Assembly: GCA_900551185.1 (NCBI GenBank)
Contig: URVF01000022.1
Location: 1 to 12,888 of the forward strand
Source: an uncultured Collinsella sp.
GTDB lineage: Bacteria > Actinomycetota > Coriobacteriia > Coriobacteriales > Coriobacteriaceae
DNA length: 12,888 bases
Direction: 5' to 3'
The notes under the pieces were generated by a model, which made no database searches, was not told the DNA's origin, and was given only the letters and a program-made list of their open reading frames with translations. Shown here piece after piece: positions 5,156 to 12,855 of the stretch; positions within the stretch are counted from its first letter, which is position 1, and the number at the start of each line of letters is the position of its first letter. The position numbers were made by a program, and so were the translations under genes.

Positions 5156-5348
5156 AAACCTGCCAAAAAGGGACAGGTTTATTTTGGTCGGTTTTATCTG
5201 GGGTTTTGTTGCATCCGCAGGTTAAACCCATCAATCAAACAGCCCAACGCAAAGGCCGCCGCGAAGGTACTCACATCCTTCGCGGCGGCCTTTGACGTTT
5301 GCCCAGATAAAACCTGCCAAAATAAACCTGTCCCTAAATGGTAGGTTT
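5156..5348. repeat. 193-bp REPIN-like inverted repeat pair
   Basis: The 48-bp arms 5156-5203 and 5301-5348 are inverted copies matching at 41 of 48 positions, including the perfect core AGGGACAGGTTTATTTTGG and the 13-bp GGTTTTATCTGGG. A perfect 17-bp hairpin (5251-5293) lies between them. AACCTGCCAAAA occurs in direct orientation in both arms. GGGACAG-type sequence recalls REP elements, and two inverted REPs make a REPIN. The right arm contains the stop codon of the GNAT gene (5334-5336). Confidence 0.65.
5251..5293 (-). terminator. Perfect 17-bp hairpin, likely terminator for the convergent genes
   Basis: AAAGGCCGCCGCGAAGG (5251-5267) pairs perfectly with 5277-5293 around a nine-base loop. 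The AAAGGCC...GGCCTTT form is typical of bidirectional intrinsic terminators and resembles the one at 5940-5982. It sits between the convergent GntR and GNAT genes, though the U-runs are only three bases long. Confidence 0.55.
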
Positions 5349-5924
5349 GGGGAGGTCGGGGAACCAGGTTGGTTTGGGCTGGTTGGGCGTGCGCTCGGCT
5401 AAGACCAGCTCCATCCAGCACATGTCGTACCAGCGGCCGAACTTTTGGGCGCAGCGGTCGAAGGCGCCCACCAGGCGATACCCCATATGGGCATGGAAGT
5501 CCTGGCTGTTGTGCGTCAGGTACTCGTCGTCTTTGTCGTGCGGCACGGCAATGAGCGCGCACATGTTGGTGATGCCCATCGCGATCAGGCACTGCTTGAG
5601 CGCATCATGCAACTTGCGACCCAGTCCGCCATGGCGCACATCGCGTGCCAGGTAGATCGATGTCTCGACCGACCAGTCGTATGCCTCGCGGCTGTTGAGC
5701 GGACTCGCATAGGCATAGCCTACCGGGCGCCCGTCCAACTCCATCACCAGATACGGATAGCGCTTGAGCGTACGCTCAATACGCCCAGCGAACTCCTCAA
5801 CGCTCGGCACCTCGTATTCGCAGGTAATCGCCGTCTGGCGCACATACGGCTCATAGATGGCAAGCAACGCCGGCGCATCATCGGGCGTCGCCAGGCGAAT
5901 CGTCGGCTCGGACATCTCGGTCAT
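5334..5924 (-). CDS. GNAT-family N-acetyltransferase (phosphinothricin acetyltransferase-like)
   Basis: A 196-residue cytoplasmic enzyme that would move an acetyl group from acetyl-CoA to an amine. It begins IRLATPDDAPALLAIYEPYV, as in the PAT/MnaT (YncA) branch, whose members acetylate phosphinothricin, methionine sulfoximine or related amino acids. The acetyl-CoA loop is RHGGLG (97-102) after ETSIYLARDV. I chose ATG 5922-5924, four bases after AGAAGGG (5929-5935). A farther in-frame start at 5975 lies inside the terminator of the upstream gene and is rejected. ATG 5913-5915 (MSEPTIRLA) is an alternative. The proline-rich tail (about 180-196, with PKPT twice) looks added, and its last codons and stop fall in a repeat arm. 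Substrate unknown. Confidence 0.85.
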   Translation of the reverse strand: MTEMSEPTIRLATPDDAPALLAIYEPYVRQTAITCEYEVPSVEEFAGRIERTLKRYPYLVMELDGRPVGYAYASPLNSREAYDWSVETSIYLARDVRHGGLGRKLHDALKQCLIAMGITNMCALIAVPHDKDDEYLTHNSQDFHAHMGYRLVGAFDRCAQKFGRWYDMCWMELVLAERTPNQPKPTWFPDLPKPTI

Positions 5925-5939
5925 ACAACCCTTCTCCCT

Positions 5940-5982
5940 CAAAACAAAGGCCGCCTTGCGCCAAACCCAGCGCAAGGCGGCC
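5940..5982 (-). terminator. Intrinsic terminator of the aldolase-like gene
   Basis: A perfect 13-bp stem, GGCCGCCTTGCGC (5949-5961) with 5970-5982, has an eight-base loop and is followed on the minus strand by TTTGTTTTG (5940-5948). It lies 18 bases beyond the aldolase stop and directly upstream of the GNAT ribosome binding site. Confidence 0.9.
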
Positions 5983-6000
5983 CCTCGTCATTACATCAGG

Positions 6001-7026
6001 CTACAGAACCGCCGCCAACGCGTCGATATCCTCCTGCGTCGTGGCCCAGCTGGTGCAAAAACGCACCACCGTGTGGGTCTCGTCGTACTTTTCCCAGTAC
6101 TCGATCGAGGCATGCTCGCGAATGCGCGCCATGTCCTCGTTGGGCAGAATCACGAACTGCTGGTTCGTCGGCGTCTCCAAGAAGAACTGGTAGCCGCGCT
6201 CGTGCAGCACGCGACGCAGCGCTTGAGCGGTCTCAATCGCCTGGCGACCAATCTCAAAATACAGGCCGTCGGTAAAGAGCGCCTCAAACTGCACGCCCGT
6301 CAGGCGGCCCTTGGCAAGCAGTGCGCCATGCTGCTTAATACGCGGAATGGGATGCGCCGGGGCGTGCATGCCGCAAAACACCACGGCCTCGCCGCAAAGC
6401 GCGCCGCACTTGGTGCCGCCGATGTAGAACACGTCGCATAGCTGCGCCAGCTCGGGCAGGGTAATGTCGCACTCATCGGCCGCCAGCGCATAGGCCAGGC
6501 GGGCGCCATCCACAAACAGCGGAATCTCGCGCTTCTGGCACACTGCGTGAATCGCCGCGAGCTCGGCCTTGGAGTACAGCGTGCCGTACTCGGTCGATAG
6601 ACTCACATACACGGCACCCGGAAACACTGTGTGCTCGTAACTCTCGTTTTCGTAGAACACCTGGATATAGCTCTCGAGGTCCTCGGCGTGCATCTTGCCC
6701 TCGTAGCCGGGGATGGTGAGCACCTTGTGACCGCCAAACTCGATGGCGCCCGCCTCGTGGCAGGCGACGTGGCCGGTCTCGGCAGCAACGACGCCCTCGT
6801 ACGGCGCGAGCAGCATGTCGATCACCGTCGCGTTGGCCTGCGTGCCGCCCACCAGAAAAAACACGTCGGCATCGGGGGCCTGACAGGCCTCGCGGATAAG
6901 CTGCTTGGCACGCTCGGTGTGCGCATCGGTACCGTAGCCGGGCTGCGGCTCCATATTGGTGTCGACGAGCGCCTGCAGCACTGCCGGATGTGCGCCGTGG
7001 GAATAATCGTTGTTAAACGCGAGCAT
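6001..7026 (-). CDS. Threonine aldolase-like / beta-eliminating lyase PLP enzyme
   Basis: A fold-type I pyridoxal-phosphate enzyme of 341 residues. Low-specificity L-threonine aldolases cleave threonine or allo-threonine to glycine and acetaldehyde. The start MLAFNNDYSHGAHPAVLQAL fits this family. VGGTQAN (59-65) forms the phosphate-binding turn, D173 (FVDGARL) is the Asp that contacts the PLP ring, and K206 (GGTKCGALCGEA) is the Schiff-base lysine. The GGTKCG form belongs to a divergent branch found in many Firmicutes and Actinobacteria, so the exact substrate is less sure than for E. coli LtaE. The ATG at 7024-7026 has AGAGAGG six bases upstream. It follows the PAP2 gene by 45 bp on the same strand and ends in a strong terminator. 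Confidence 0.88.
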   Translation of the reverse strand: MLAFNNDYSHGAHPAVLQALVDTNMEPQPGYGTDAHTERAKQLIREACQAPDADVFFLVGGTQANATVIDMLLAPYEGVVAAETGHVACHEAGAIEFGGHKVLTIPGYEGKMHAEDLESYIQVFYENESYEHTVFPGAVYVSLSTEYGTLYSKAELAAIHAVCQKREIPLFVDGARLAYALAADECDITLPELAQLCDVFYIGGTKCGALCGEAVVFCGMHAPAHPIPRIKQHGALLAKGRLTGVQFEALFTDGLYFEIGRQAIETAQALRRVLHERGYQFFLETPTNQQFVILPNEDMARIREHASIEYWEKYDETHTVVRFCTSWATTQEDIDALAAVL

Positions 7027-7071
7027 GGCAATCCTCTCTTACCGGGTATCGGCCAGATGATTCAAACGGAG

Positions 7072-7935
7072 CTATTGTACGCCGTTGGGATAGGCAATGC
7101 GTGCGGCAAGGCACTCAAGTGCCAGTACCAGGGCAAAACCGCAGCTCACGTCACTCAAAAAGTGCGCGCCGATCACGATGCGCCCAAAGGCGACGAACGC
7201 TGCAACAACAACCGCCGCCCAAAAGATCACGCGGCGACGCGAAGGTTTTTCCTTAAAGGCTGCCGCGGGAAGCCCGGCGAGCATAAGGCCGATCGCCGCA
7301 TGCGCCGTGTGTCCGCTCGCAAACGACTTGAACCCGTCCTTGATCACTCCGGCGGCGATATAGGTCCACTTGTCGGGATTGCCGATCACCCACCACGGCT
7401 GAAAATTGAGCCCCGGCGTGACCTCAATCACGCGCATGCGCGGGCGCGACCACAGCGGCTTGACAATGACGTTGAGGATGATGGCCTGAGCGACCCACAC
7501 GGCAAGCACCATCAACGCCCAGCGCGTGAGATCGTCGGGGTCGGTGTCACGCGTAAGACGATAGGCGATGAAGTTGGCTGCGATGACCACCGCAAACGTC
7601 AGAACCAGCTGAAACGCGATGAGCTTGCCGCCGACGCGCAGCGATCCGATAATCTCGTAGCCGACCAGGCCCACGTTGATCAGAACGCCCAGCGCGGCGA
7701 GCCATTTGCTCCCCCTGGAGTTGGGACGCATCGAGCGCACGAGCATGACGCCCGCGATGCTCGCCGTCAGCTCGAACGGCAGCTCGCCGGCGGCCTCGAC
7801 AAAGCGGCCGTACATGCTGCCGATGTTGAACAGCGCACTCGAGATCTGATAATCGAAGAAGCTGCCCACGCCCAGACAAAGGCACAGGGCAACCGCGATA
7901 ATGGCGACATCTTTCTTATAGATGTATCCGAACAT
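7072..7935 (-). CDS. PAP2-superfamily membrane phosphatase
   Basis: An integral membrane protein of 287 residues with about six hydrophobic helices and the three phosphatase motifs of the PAP2 (type 2 phosphatidic acid phosphatase) superfamily: K159 with RP at 164-165 (motif 1, spacing slightly shorter than KX6RP), SGH at 207-209 (motif 2), and R252...H258...D262 (motif 3, RX5HX3D). H209 and H258 would be catalytic. Members dephosphorylate lipids such as phosphatidic acid, phosphatidylglycerophosphate or undecaprenyl diphosphate, usually on the outer face. The long N-terminal part (about 1-150) with extra helices is larger than in minimal PAP2 proteins. The ATG is preceded by AAAGG at five bases. 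It lies 79 bp after mfd and may be cotranscribed with the aldolase-like gene. Substrate undetermined. Confidence 0.87.
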   Translation of the reverse strand: MFGYIYKKDVAIIAVALCLCLGVGSFFDYQISSALFNIGSMYGRFVEAAGELPFELTASIAGVMLVRSMRPNSRGSKWLAALGVLINVGLVGYEIIGSLRVGGKLIAFQLVLTFAVVIAANFIAYRLTRDTDPDDLTRWALMVLAVWVAQAIILNVIVKPLWSRPRMRVIEVTPGLNFQPWWVIGNPDKWTYIAAGVIKDGFKSFASGHTAHAAIGLMLAGLPAAAFKEKPSRRRVIFWAAVVVAAFVAFGRIVIGAHFLSDVSCGFALVLALECLAARIAYPNGVQ

Positions 7936-7970
7936 GCTTTCCTTTCGATGGGGCTGGAATCAACCTGCAA

Positions 7971-8004
7971 CGTTGCGGGACAAAGATGACTTCGCCCCGC
8001 AACG
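7971..8004 (-). terminator. Hairpin downstream of mfd
   Basis: CGTTGCGGG (7971-7979) and CCCGCAACG (7996-8004) pair over nine bases with a 16-base loop, ten bases beyond the mfd stop. No U-tract follows, so it may weaken rather than end transcription into the PAP2 gene. Confidence 0.4.
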
Positions 8005-8014
8005 CCCCTACTTG

Positions 8015-11000
8015 TTAGTCGTCGTCGCTCGCACCCAATTGCTGCAGCAGCATGAGCGCGGCCGCCACCGGGCCGGTGCCGTCGTTGGCATCGAGGCCGC
8101 GACCCAGGCCGCTGCCCGCGCCGGCGCCCGCCTTGTAGGGCACGGAGAGCTTGCGACTCTTGGGAAAGTTCACCGCGCCATAGCGGGTCTTTAGTTCAAA
8201 AGCCACCTTCTTGGGCACGTCAACGCCCAGGAAGGTAATGCGCCCACCGCTGAGCGTGACGCTCTCGAGCCCCAGGCGCTCGCCGCGAATGCGGATGCGC
8301 GCGCGGTTGAACAGGTTGAGCCCCGCCAACGGCAGCTCGCCATGCGCAGCCTCGGTCTCCTCCTGCACCTCGTCGATGCTCTCCAGGTCCTCAGCCGCCG
8401 CGAGCTTGCGGTACACGAGCACGCGCTGGTCCACCGCCGGCATGTACTCCTCGGACAAGAAGTAGTCGGCCGGCAGGTTGATGCCCACGCTCGCCGCCTC
8501 CACGCCGGCATCGTCGTCGCCGCGTGCCTCGGCCACGGCCTGTCCCAGCATCTGCGTAAACAGGTCGAAGCCCACGCTCGACAGGTTACCGTGTTGCTCG
8601 GCGCCCATAAGCGAACCGGCACCGCGGATCTCCAGGTCGCGCATGGCAATGCGCATGCCACTGCCCAGGTCCTGGAACTCGGACAGTGCGGTCAGACGCG
8701 CCGTAGCCTCCTCGGTAAGAGGCAGCTCACCCGGGAACATAAAGTACGCATAGGCCTGCGTGGCAGAGCGGCCCACACGGCCCTTGAGCTGGTAGAGCTG
8801 TGCCAGACCCAGACGCTGCGAGTCCTCGATGATAAGCGTGTTGGCCGTTGCGTTGTCGATGCCGCTCTCCACGATGGTCGTGGCGATGAGCACGTCGATC
8901 TTTTTGGTCGCGAACTCGATCATCACGTCCTCGACCTCGCGCGGGCTCATCTTGCCGTGTGCCACACCCACGCGCGCCTCGGGCGCGGCCTCGTGCACGC
9001 GCGCCACGGCATCGTCGATGGTCTTGACGCGGTTGGACACGTAATACACCTGACCGCCGCGGCCCACCTCCAGGCGAATCGCCGCACTCACCACGTCGGG
9101 GTCGTACTCCCCCACGTGCACGATCACGGGGCGGCGCCCGGTCGGCGGCGTGGTGATCAGGCTCATGTCGCGCACGCCGCTCGTGGCCATCTGCATGGTT
9201 CGCGGAATAGGCGTTGCCGAGAGCGTGAGCACGTCGATCTGCTCGCGCAGGTTCTTGAGCTGCTCCTTATGCTGCACACCAAAGCGCTGTTCCTCGTCGA
9301 TGATCACCAGGCCCAGGTTCTTGGGGTTCACGTCGGCCGAAAGCAGACGGTGCGTGCCGATGAGCACATCAATCGCGCCCTCGGCAAACGCCTTAAGCGC
9401 GCGCTTTTGCTGCGCCGGCGTGCGGAAGCGGCTGAGCACCTCGACCTCCAGGCCAAATGGGGCAAAGCGCTCAAAGAATGTCTCGTAGTGCTGCTGGGCC
9501 AGAATGGTCGTGGGGCAGAGCACCATGACCTGGCGACCGGAGTCCACACACTTAAACGCCGCGCGCAGGGCGACCTCGGTCTTGCCAAAGCCCACGTCGC
9601 CGCACAGCAGGCGGTCCATGGGCTTGGGCGCCTCCATGTCGGCCTTAATGTCGGCGATGGCCTCCAGCTGGTCGCGCGTTTCGTCGTAGGGGAAGCTCTC
9701 CTCCATCTCGATCTGCTCGGGCGTGTCGGGCGGGCAGGCGATACCGGTAATCGACGAGCGGCGCGTATACAGGTCGACCAGGTCAAACGCCAGCTTTTTG
9801 GCGTTCTTGCGCGCCTTGTTGGTAGCGCGCGTCCAGTCGGCTGTGTTGAGCCTGGTCAGGCGCGGCTTGTCGCCGTCGGGGCCAACGTAGCGCGTGATGC
9901 GGTCGACCTGCTCGAGCGGCACGTAGAGCTTGTCGCCATCGGCATATTCCAGCAAAAAGTAGTCGCGTTCCTTGCCGCCCACTTCCTGGCGCGCGATCTC
10001 GCTAAAGAGCGCGATGCCGTGGGTGGCGTGCACCACGTAATCGCCCGGCTTAAACGGGAACGTGATCTGCGTAATGTCCACCTTGCGGCGGCTGCGCGCG
10101 CGGTTGGCGTCCATGCGGGCGTTGAGGTCGGCGATCGAGAACACGGCCAGGTTGGCATCGGGCACCACCACGCCCTGCGGCAAGGCGGCATCGACAAAGG
10201 TCACACGTCCGCGCGAAATAGTGGGCACGGCGGCGCCGGCGGCAGCCTGCGCGGCGCCCGCCTCGAGCGAGCGGGCGTTGAGCGCGTCGGCCTTACGCTC
10301 GCGAATGGAAGCATGGGCCTCCTGGCGTGCGGCACGGTCGGCGGAATCCGCCGCTGCCACGCGAACGCGGTCGCCGATAGCGCCGACATTTTCGGGCGCC
10401 GCGGTCAGCGATTCCTCAAAGGTAATGCCCTCGTCGCCAAAGGTGAGCTCCATCGACTCGCGCGCACCGCGGTCGGGGATGGCAAACACGCAGGCATAGC
10501 GCTTGCCCACGACCTCCTGGATGCGCGTCATAAAACGGTTGTCCGAGCCTGCGATGGCCGGCTGCTCAATCTTGAGCTCTGCCGTCACCGCGCCGCCGGC
10601 ACGAATGAGGCTCACGTAGTTCAGGCGCTGCTGGGCACCAAAATCGAGCTGTTGGGCGCGCACGTACAGACCCTCCAGGCGGTCAATCCCTGCCTCGCCG
10701 GCACGGGCCTCAATATCCTCGTAGGCGCGCAGGCAGTCGTCGAACAGCGAGCGCGGCTCGGACAGAACCACGAGTGCCTTGCCGCTCACGTGCGCCAACG
10801 GGCTTACGGTCTGGCCGTACATCACCGGCAAAAAGCGGTCGAGCTCGGGCGTGACGATGCGCGCATCCACCATCTCGAGCAGCGCCGCCAGCTTGCTGTC
10901 GTCCTGGCTGGCGCGATAGAGCGCCACGTGCATGTTGTGGACGGCATCGTCGGTAAGCGCCAGCTCGCGGCAGGGGAAGATCTCGATACTGTCTTCGTTA

Positions 11001-11647
11001 CCGATGGTCTGCCCCGTGGAGCTCACCATGCGGCGGATGCGGTCAATCTCGTCGCCGAAGAACTCGATGCGCACGGGCGCCTTTTCCTGTGCGGGGAACA
11101 CCTCTACGGTGTCGCCGTGCACGCGGAACAGGCCGGGCGCGTCGGCGGCACCGGCATTGGTGTAGCCCATGCCCACCAGGCGCTGCGGCACCTCGTCAAA
11201 AGGAATCTCCTCGCCCACCGCAAAGGTCGTGGACTCCCAATAGCGGCTCTCGACCGGCGGCACGCAGCGCAGCAGCGCGCGGGCCGAGGCAACCATGATG
11301 CAGTTGTCCCCGCGCACGATGCGCCCCAGAGCCTCGCAGCGCTGCGCCACCACGGCATCGTCGGGCGCCTGCTCGCGCCACGGATAGTCCTTGCGCTCGG
11401 GAAAACGGCACACGTGCGCCAGGCCCACGTAGGCGGCAAGGCTGCGCGCGGCGCGATCGGCCGCATCCTCGCCACTCACAATGTAGACCGTCGGGCGCGG
11501 ACGGCGCGCAAACTGGGCGGCCGCCATAAGCGTGCGGCCCGACTGCGACACGGCCAGCGTCACGTCCTCGCCGGCATCGAGTCCGGCCTCGACGGTCTGC
11601 AGCGCCTCGGCAGTGTAGAGCTGCGCGGCTATACGGTGAATGAGCAT
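8015..11647 (-). CDS. mfd: Transcription-repair coupling factor Mfd
   Basis: Mfd removes RNA polymerase stalled at DNA damage and recruits UvrA. The protein is 1210 residues, normal for the family. The N-terminal UvrB-like part (about 1-400) has the degenerate nucleotide site with FPERKDYPWREQAP. The RNA-polymerase-interacting domain starts near 530 (FKPGDYVVHATHGIALF). The translocase follows, with Walker A GDVGFGKTE (683-691), DEEQ (784-787), LSATPIPRT, and QLKGRVGRS as motif VI. A UvrA-gating C-terminal domain ends in a Gly-rich tail. About residues 425-478 form an Ala/Arg-rich low-complexity insertion. I chose ATG 11645-11647 because GGAGGAA (11652-11658) lies just upstream. An in-frame start at 11674 falls inside a hairpin and is rejected. 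The open frames on the opposite strand are codon-bias shadows. Confidence 0.96.
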   Translation of the reverse strand: MLIHRIAAQLYTAEALQTVEAGLDAGEDVTLAVSQSGRTLMAAAQFARRPRPTVYIVSGEDAADRAARSLAAYVGLAHVCRFPERKDYPWREQAPDDAVVAQRCEALGRIVRGDNCIMVASARALLRCVPPVESRYWESTTFAVGEEIPFDEVPQRLVGMGYTNAGAADAPGLFRVHGDTVEVFPAQEKAPVRIEFFGDEIDRIRRMVSSTGQTIGNEDSIEIFPCRELALTDDAVHNMHVALYRASQDDSKLAALLEMVDARIVTPELDRFLPVMYGQTVSPLAHVSGKALVVLSEPRSLFDDCLRAYEDIEARAGEAGIDRLEGLYVRAQQLDFGAQQRLNYVSLIRAGGAVTAELKIEQPAIAGSDNRFMTRIQEVVGKRYACVFAIPDRGARESMELTFGDEGITFEESLTAAPENVGAIGDRVRVAAADSADRAARQEAHASIRERKADALNARSLEAGAAQAAAGAAVPTISRGRVTFVDAALPQGVVVPDANLAVFSIADLNARMDANRARSRRKVDITQITFPFKPGDYVVHATHGIALFSEIARQEVGGKERDYFLLEYADGDKLYVPLEQVDRITRYVGPDGDKPRLTRLNTADWTRATNKARKNAKKLAFDLVDLYTRRSSITGIACPPDTPEQIEMEESFPYDETRDQLEAIADIKADMEAPKPMDRLLCGDVGFGKTEVALRAAFKCVDSGRQVMVLCPTTILAQQHYETFFERFAPFGLEVEVLSRFRTPAQQKRALKAFAEGAIDVLIGTHRLLSADVNPKNLGLVIIDEEQRFGVQHKEQLKNLREQIDVLTLSATPIPRTMQMATSGVRDMSLITTPPTGRRPVIVHVGEYDPDVVSAAIRLEVGRGGQVYYVSNRVKTIDDAVARVHEAAPEARVGVAHGKMSPREVEDVMIEFATKKIDVLIATTIVESGIDNATANTLIIEDSQRLGLAQLYQLKGRVGRSATQAYAYFMFPGELPLTEEATARLTALSEFQDLGSGMRIAMRDLEIRGAGSLMGAEQHGNLSSVGFDLFTQMLGQAVAEARGDDDAGVEAASVGINLPADYFLSEEYMPAVDQRVLVYRKLAAAEDLESIDEVQEETEAAHGELPLAGLNLFNRARIRIRGERLGLESVTLSGGRITFLGVDVPKKVAFELKTRYGAVNFPKSRKLSVPYKAGAGAGSGLGRGLDANDGTGPVAAALMLLQQLGASDDD

Positions 11648-11672
11648 GCTGTTCCTCCGGCATCGCAACGCC

Positions 11673-11700
11673 AAAAGCCCGCCGGGGCAAGCTCGGCGGG
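11673..11700 (-). terminator. Terminator-like hairpin in the mfd leader
   Basis: CCCGCCG (11678-11684) pairs with CGGCGGG (11694-11700), followed on the minus strand by TTTT (11673-11676). It lies 26-53 bases before the mfd ATG and more than 100 bases after nth. It may be a second terminator for nth, or an attenuator of mfd if the mfd promoter is upstream of it. I did not find a convincing promoter between it and the mfd start. Confidence 0.65.
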
Positions 11701-11774
11701 TCGTACGTCAAATACATTGTCTGTCATGGTAACGCATGGAGAGGACTCCGGCTCAAGGGCAAACCCAGCCCCGC

Positions 11775-11799
11775 AAAAAACGCCAGACGAAAATGCGTT
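11775..11799 (-). terminator. Intrinsic terminator of nth
   Basis: AACGC (11779-11783) pairs with GCGTT (11795-11799), and the minus-strand arm runs straight into six T residues (11775-11780). It begins five bases beyond the nth stop. The stem is short but well placed. Confidence 0.55.
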
Positions 11800-11804
11800 C
11801 CGCC

Positions 11805-12470
11805 CTACCCCGCTACGCGCACGCTGGGGCACAAATCTGCCAGCGGACACTCGTCACACTTGGGTTTGCGGGCATCGCAGATCTCGCGACCAAAGGTGAT
11901 CCACTGATGGTTGACCGACTCCCAATACTCGTGCGGCAAAATCTTGAGCAGATCCTGCTCGGTCTTGAGCGGCTCCTTGGCATGCGTCTTGGGACTCAGC
12001 ATCAGGCGGTGCGCAATGCGGTTGACGTGCGTGTCCACCGCAATGCCCTCCACGATGCCATACCCCACGTTGAGCACGATGTTCGCCGTCTTGCGTCCCA
12101 CGCCCGGCAGCTTCACGAGTTCCTTCATGTCGGCCGGCACCTCGCCGCCATAGTCGGCGACGATCATCTGCGCGGCCTCCACGGCATGCTTGGCCTTGCT
12201 CTTGTAGAAGCCGAGTGACTTGATGGTGTCTGTCACGTCAGCCACGCTCGCCCCGGCCATGGCCTCGGGCGTGGGCCACTGGGCAAACAGCCTCGGCGTC
12301 ACCTTGTTGACCTGCGCATCGGTCGTTTGCGCCGAGAGCAGCACCGCGATCAGCAGGCGGAAGGGATTCTCGTGATCCAGAAAACACTCGACCGGGCCAT
12401 AGCGACGGTTGAGACGCTCGCACACCTCGATGGCGCGCTCGCGCTTGGTGGCATTGGTCTCGCGTGGCAT
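11805..12470 (-). CDS. nth: Endonuclease III (Nth), DNA glycosylase/AP lyase
   Basis: A base-excision repair enzyme of 221 residues that removes oxidised pyrimidines and cuts abasic sites. The helix-hairpin-helix LPGVGRKTANIVL carries the catalytic lysine K127, and VDTHVNR carries the catalytic Asp D146. Four cysteines C198, C205, C208 and C214 follow the exact C-X6-C-X2-C-X5-C pattern of the [4Fe-4S] cluster. I place the start at ATG 12468-12470, five bases after GAGGAG (12476-12481). An in-frame GTG at 12492-12494 would add eight residues but lacks such a site. The gene is 63 bp downstream of an ABC exporter gene and upstream of mfd, with a terminator between nth and mfd. Confidence 0.96.
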   Translation of the reverse strand: MPRETNATKRERAIEVCERLNRRYGPVECFLDHENPFRLLIAVLLSAQTTDAQVNKVTPRLFAQWPTPEAMAGASVADVTDTIKSLGFYKSKAKHAVEAAQMIVADYGGEVPADMKELVKLPGVGRKTANIVLNVGYGIVEGIAVDTHVNRIAHRLMLSPKTHAKEPLKTEQDLLKILPHEYWESVNHQWITFGREICDARKPKCDECPLADLCPSVRVAG

Positions 12471-12489
12471 AACGACTCCTCGGCTCAAC

Positions 12490-12520
12490 GGCACAATAAA
12501 CTTATGGGCACAATTGTCCC
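12490..12520. promoter_or_regulatory. Direct repeat and palindrome upstream of nth
   Basis: GGCACAAT occurs at 12490-12497 and 12507-12514 (period 17). The second copy lies in the near-perfect palindrome GGCACAATTGTCCC (12507-12520). This is the whole short gap before nth, so it may hold an operator or promoter. No regulator is identified. Confidence 0.3.
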
Positions 12521-12533
12521 ACGTCCGAGACGC

Positions 12534-12855
12534 TTACGCCTCCAAGAATGCGCCGGTCTGACGGCTCCACAGGCTCGCGTACTCGCCACCCGCCTCGACG
12601 AGCTGCGCATGCGTGCCGTCCTCGACGATCTCGCCATCGGCCAGCACCACAATGCGGTCGAGCGCCGCCACGGTGGACAGGCGGTGCGCCACCACAATGG
12701 AGGTGCGGCCGCGCATCAGATTCTCGAGCGCCTCCTGCACCAGCGCCTCGGACTCGCTGTCAAGAGCAGATGTCGCCTCGTCAAGCACCAAGATCGGAGC
12801 GTCGGTCAAAATGGCACGCGCGATAGCCACGCGCTGGCGCTGCCCGCCCGAGAGC
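12534..12855 (-). CDS. ABC exporter ATP-binding domain, C-terminal fragment
   Basis: The last 106 codons of an ABC transporter ATPase, probably a fused permease-ATPase exporter of the MsbA/MdlB kind, which pumps a compound outward using ATP. Visible are the signature LSGGQRQRVAIARA, Walker B ILVLDEATSALD with the catalytic Glu, the H-loop IVVAHRLST, and the closing ADGEIVEDGTHAQLVEAGG. The Walker A part and any membrane domain are lost at the contig end. The apparent start MCIRDR is translated adapter, so the true 5' end of the fragment is 12855. The substrate cannot be inferred. The gene is 63 bp upstream of nth on the same strand. Confidence 0.92.

Noticed and set aside
4943..5348. CRISPR array or tRNA-like structure in the repeat cluster
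   Set aside because: The repeats are inverted, not evenly spaced direct repeats with spacers, and no cloverleaf or CCA end can be drawn.
5925..5975. Longer start for the acetyltransferase
   Set aside because: The added codons come from the terminator of the upstream aldolase-like gene, and a ribosome site supports 5924.
6631..7989. Plus-strand open frame of 452 codons across the aldolase-like and PAP2 genes
   Set aside because: Spans two well-supported minus-strand genes and shows no family resemblance.
8342..11899. Very long plus-strand open frame (1185 codons) opposite mfd
   Set aside because: It is the antisense shadow of a G+C-rich gene with strong third-position bias. The translation is rich in His, Arg, Leu, Ala and Gly with no domain, and the minus-strand frame is clearly Mfd.
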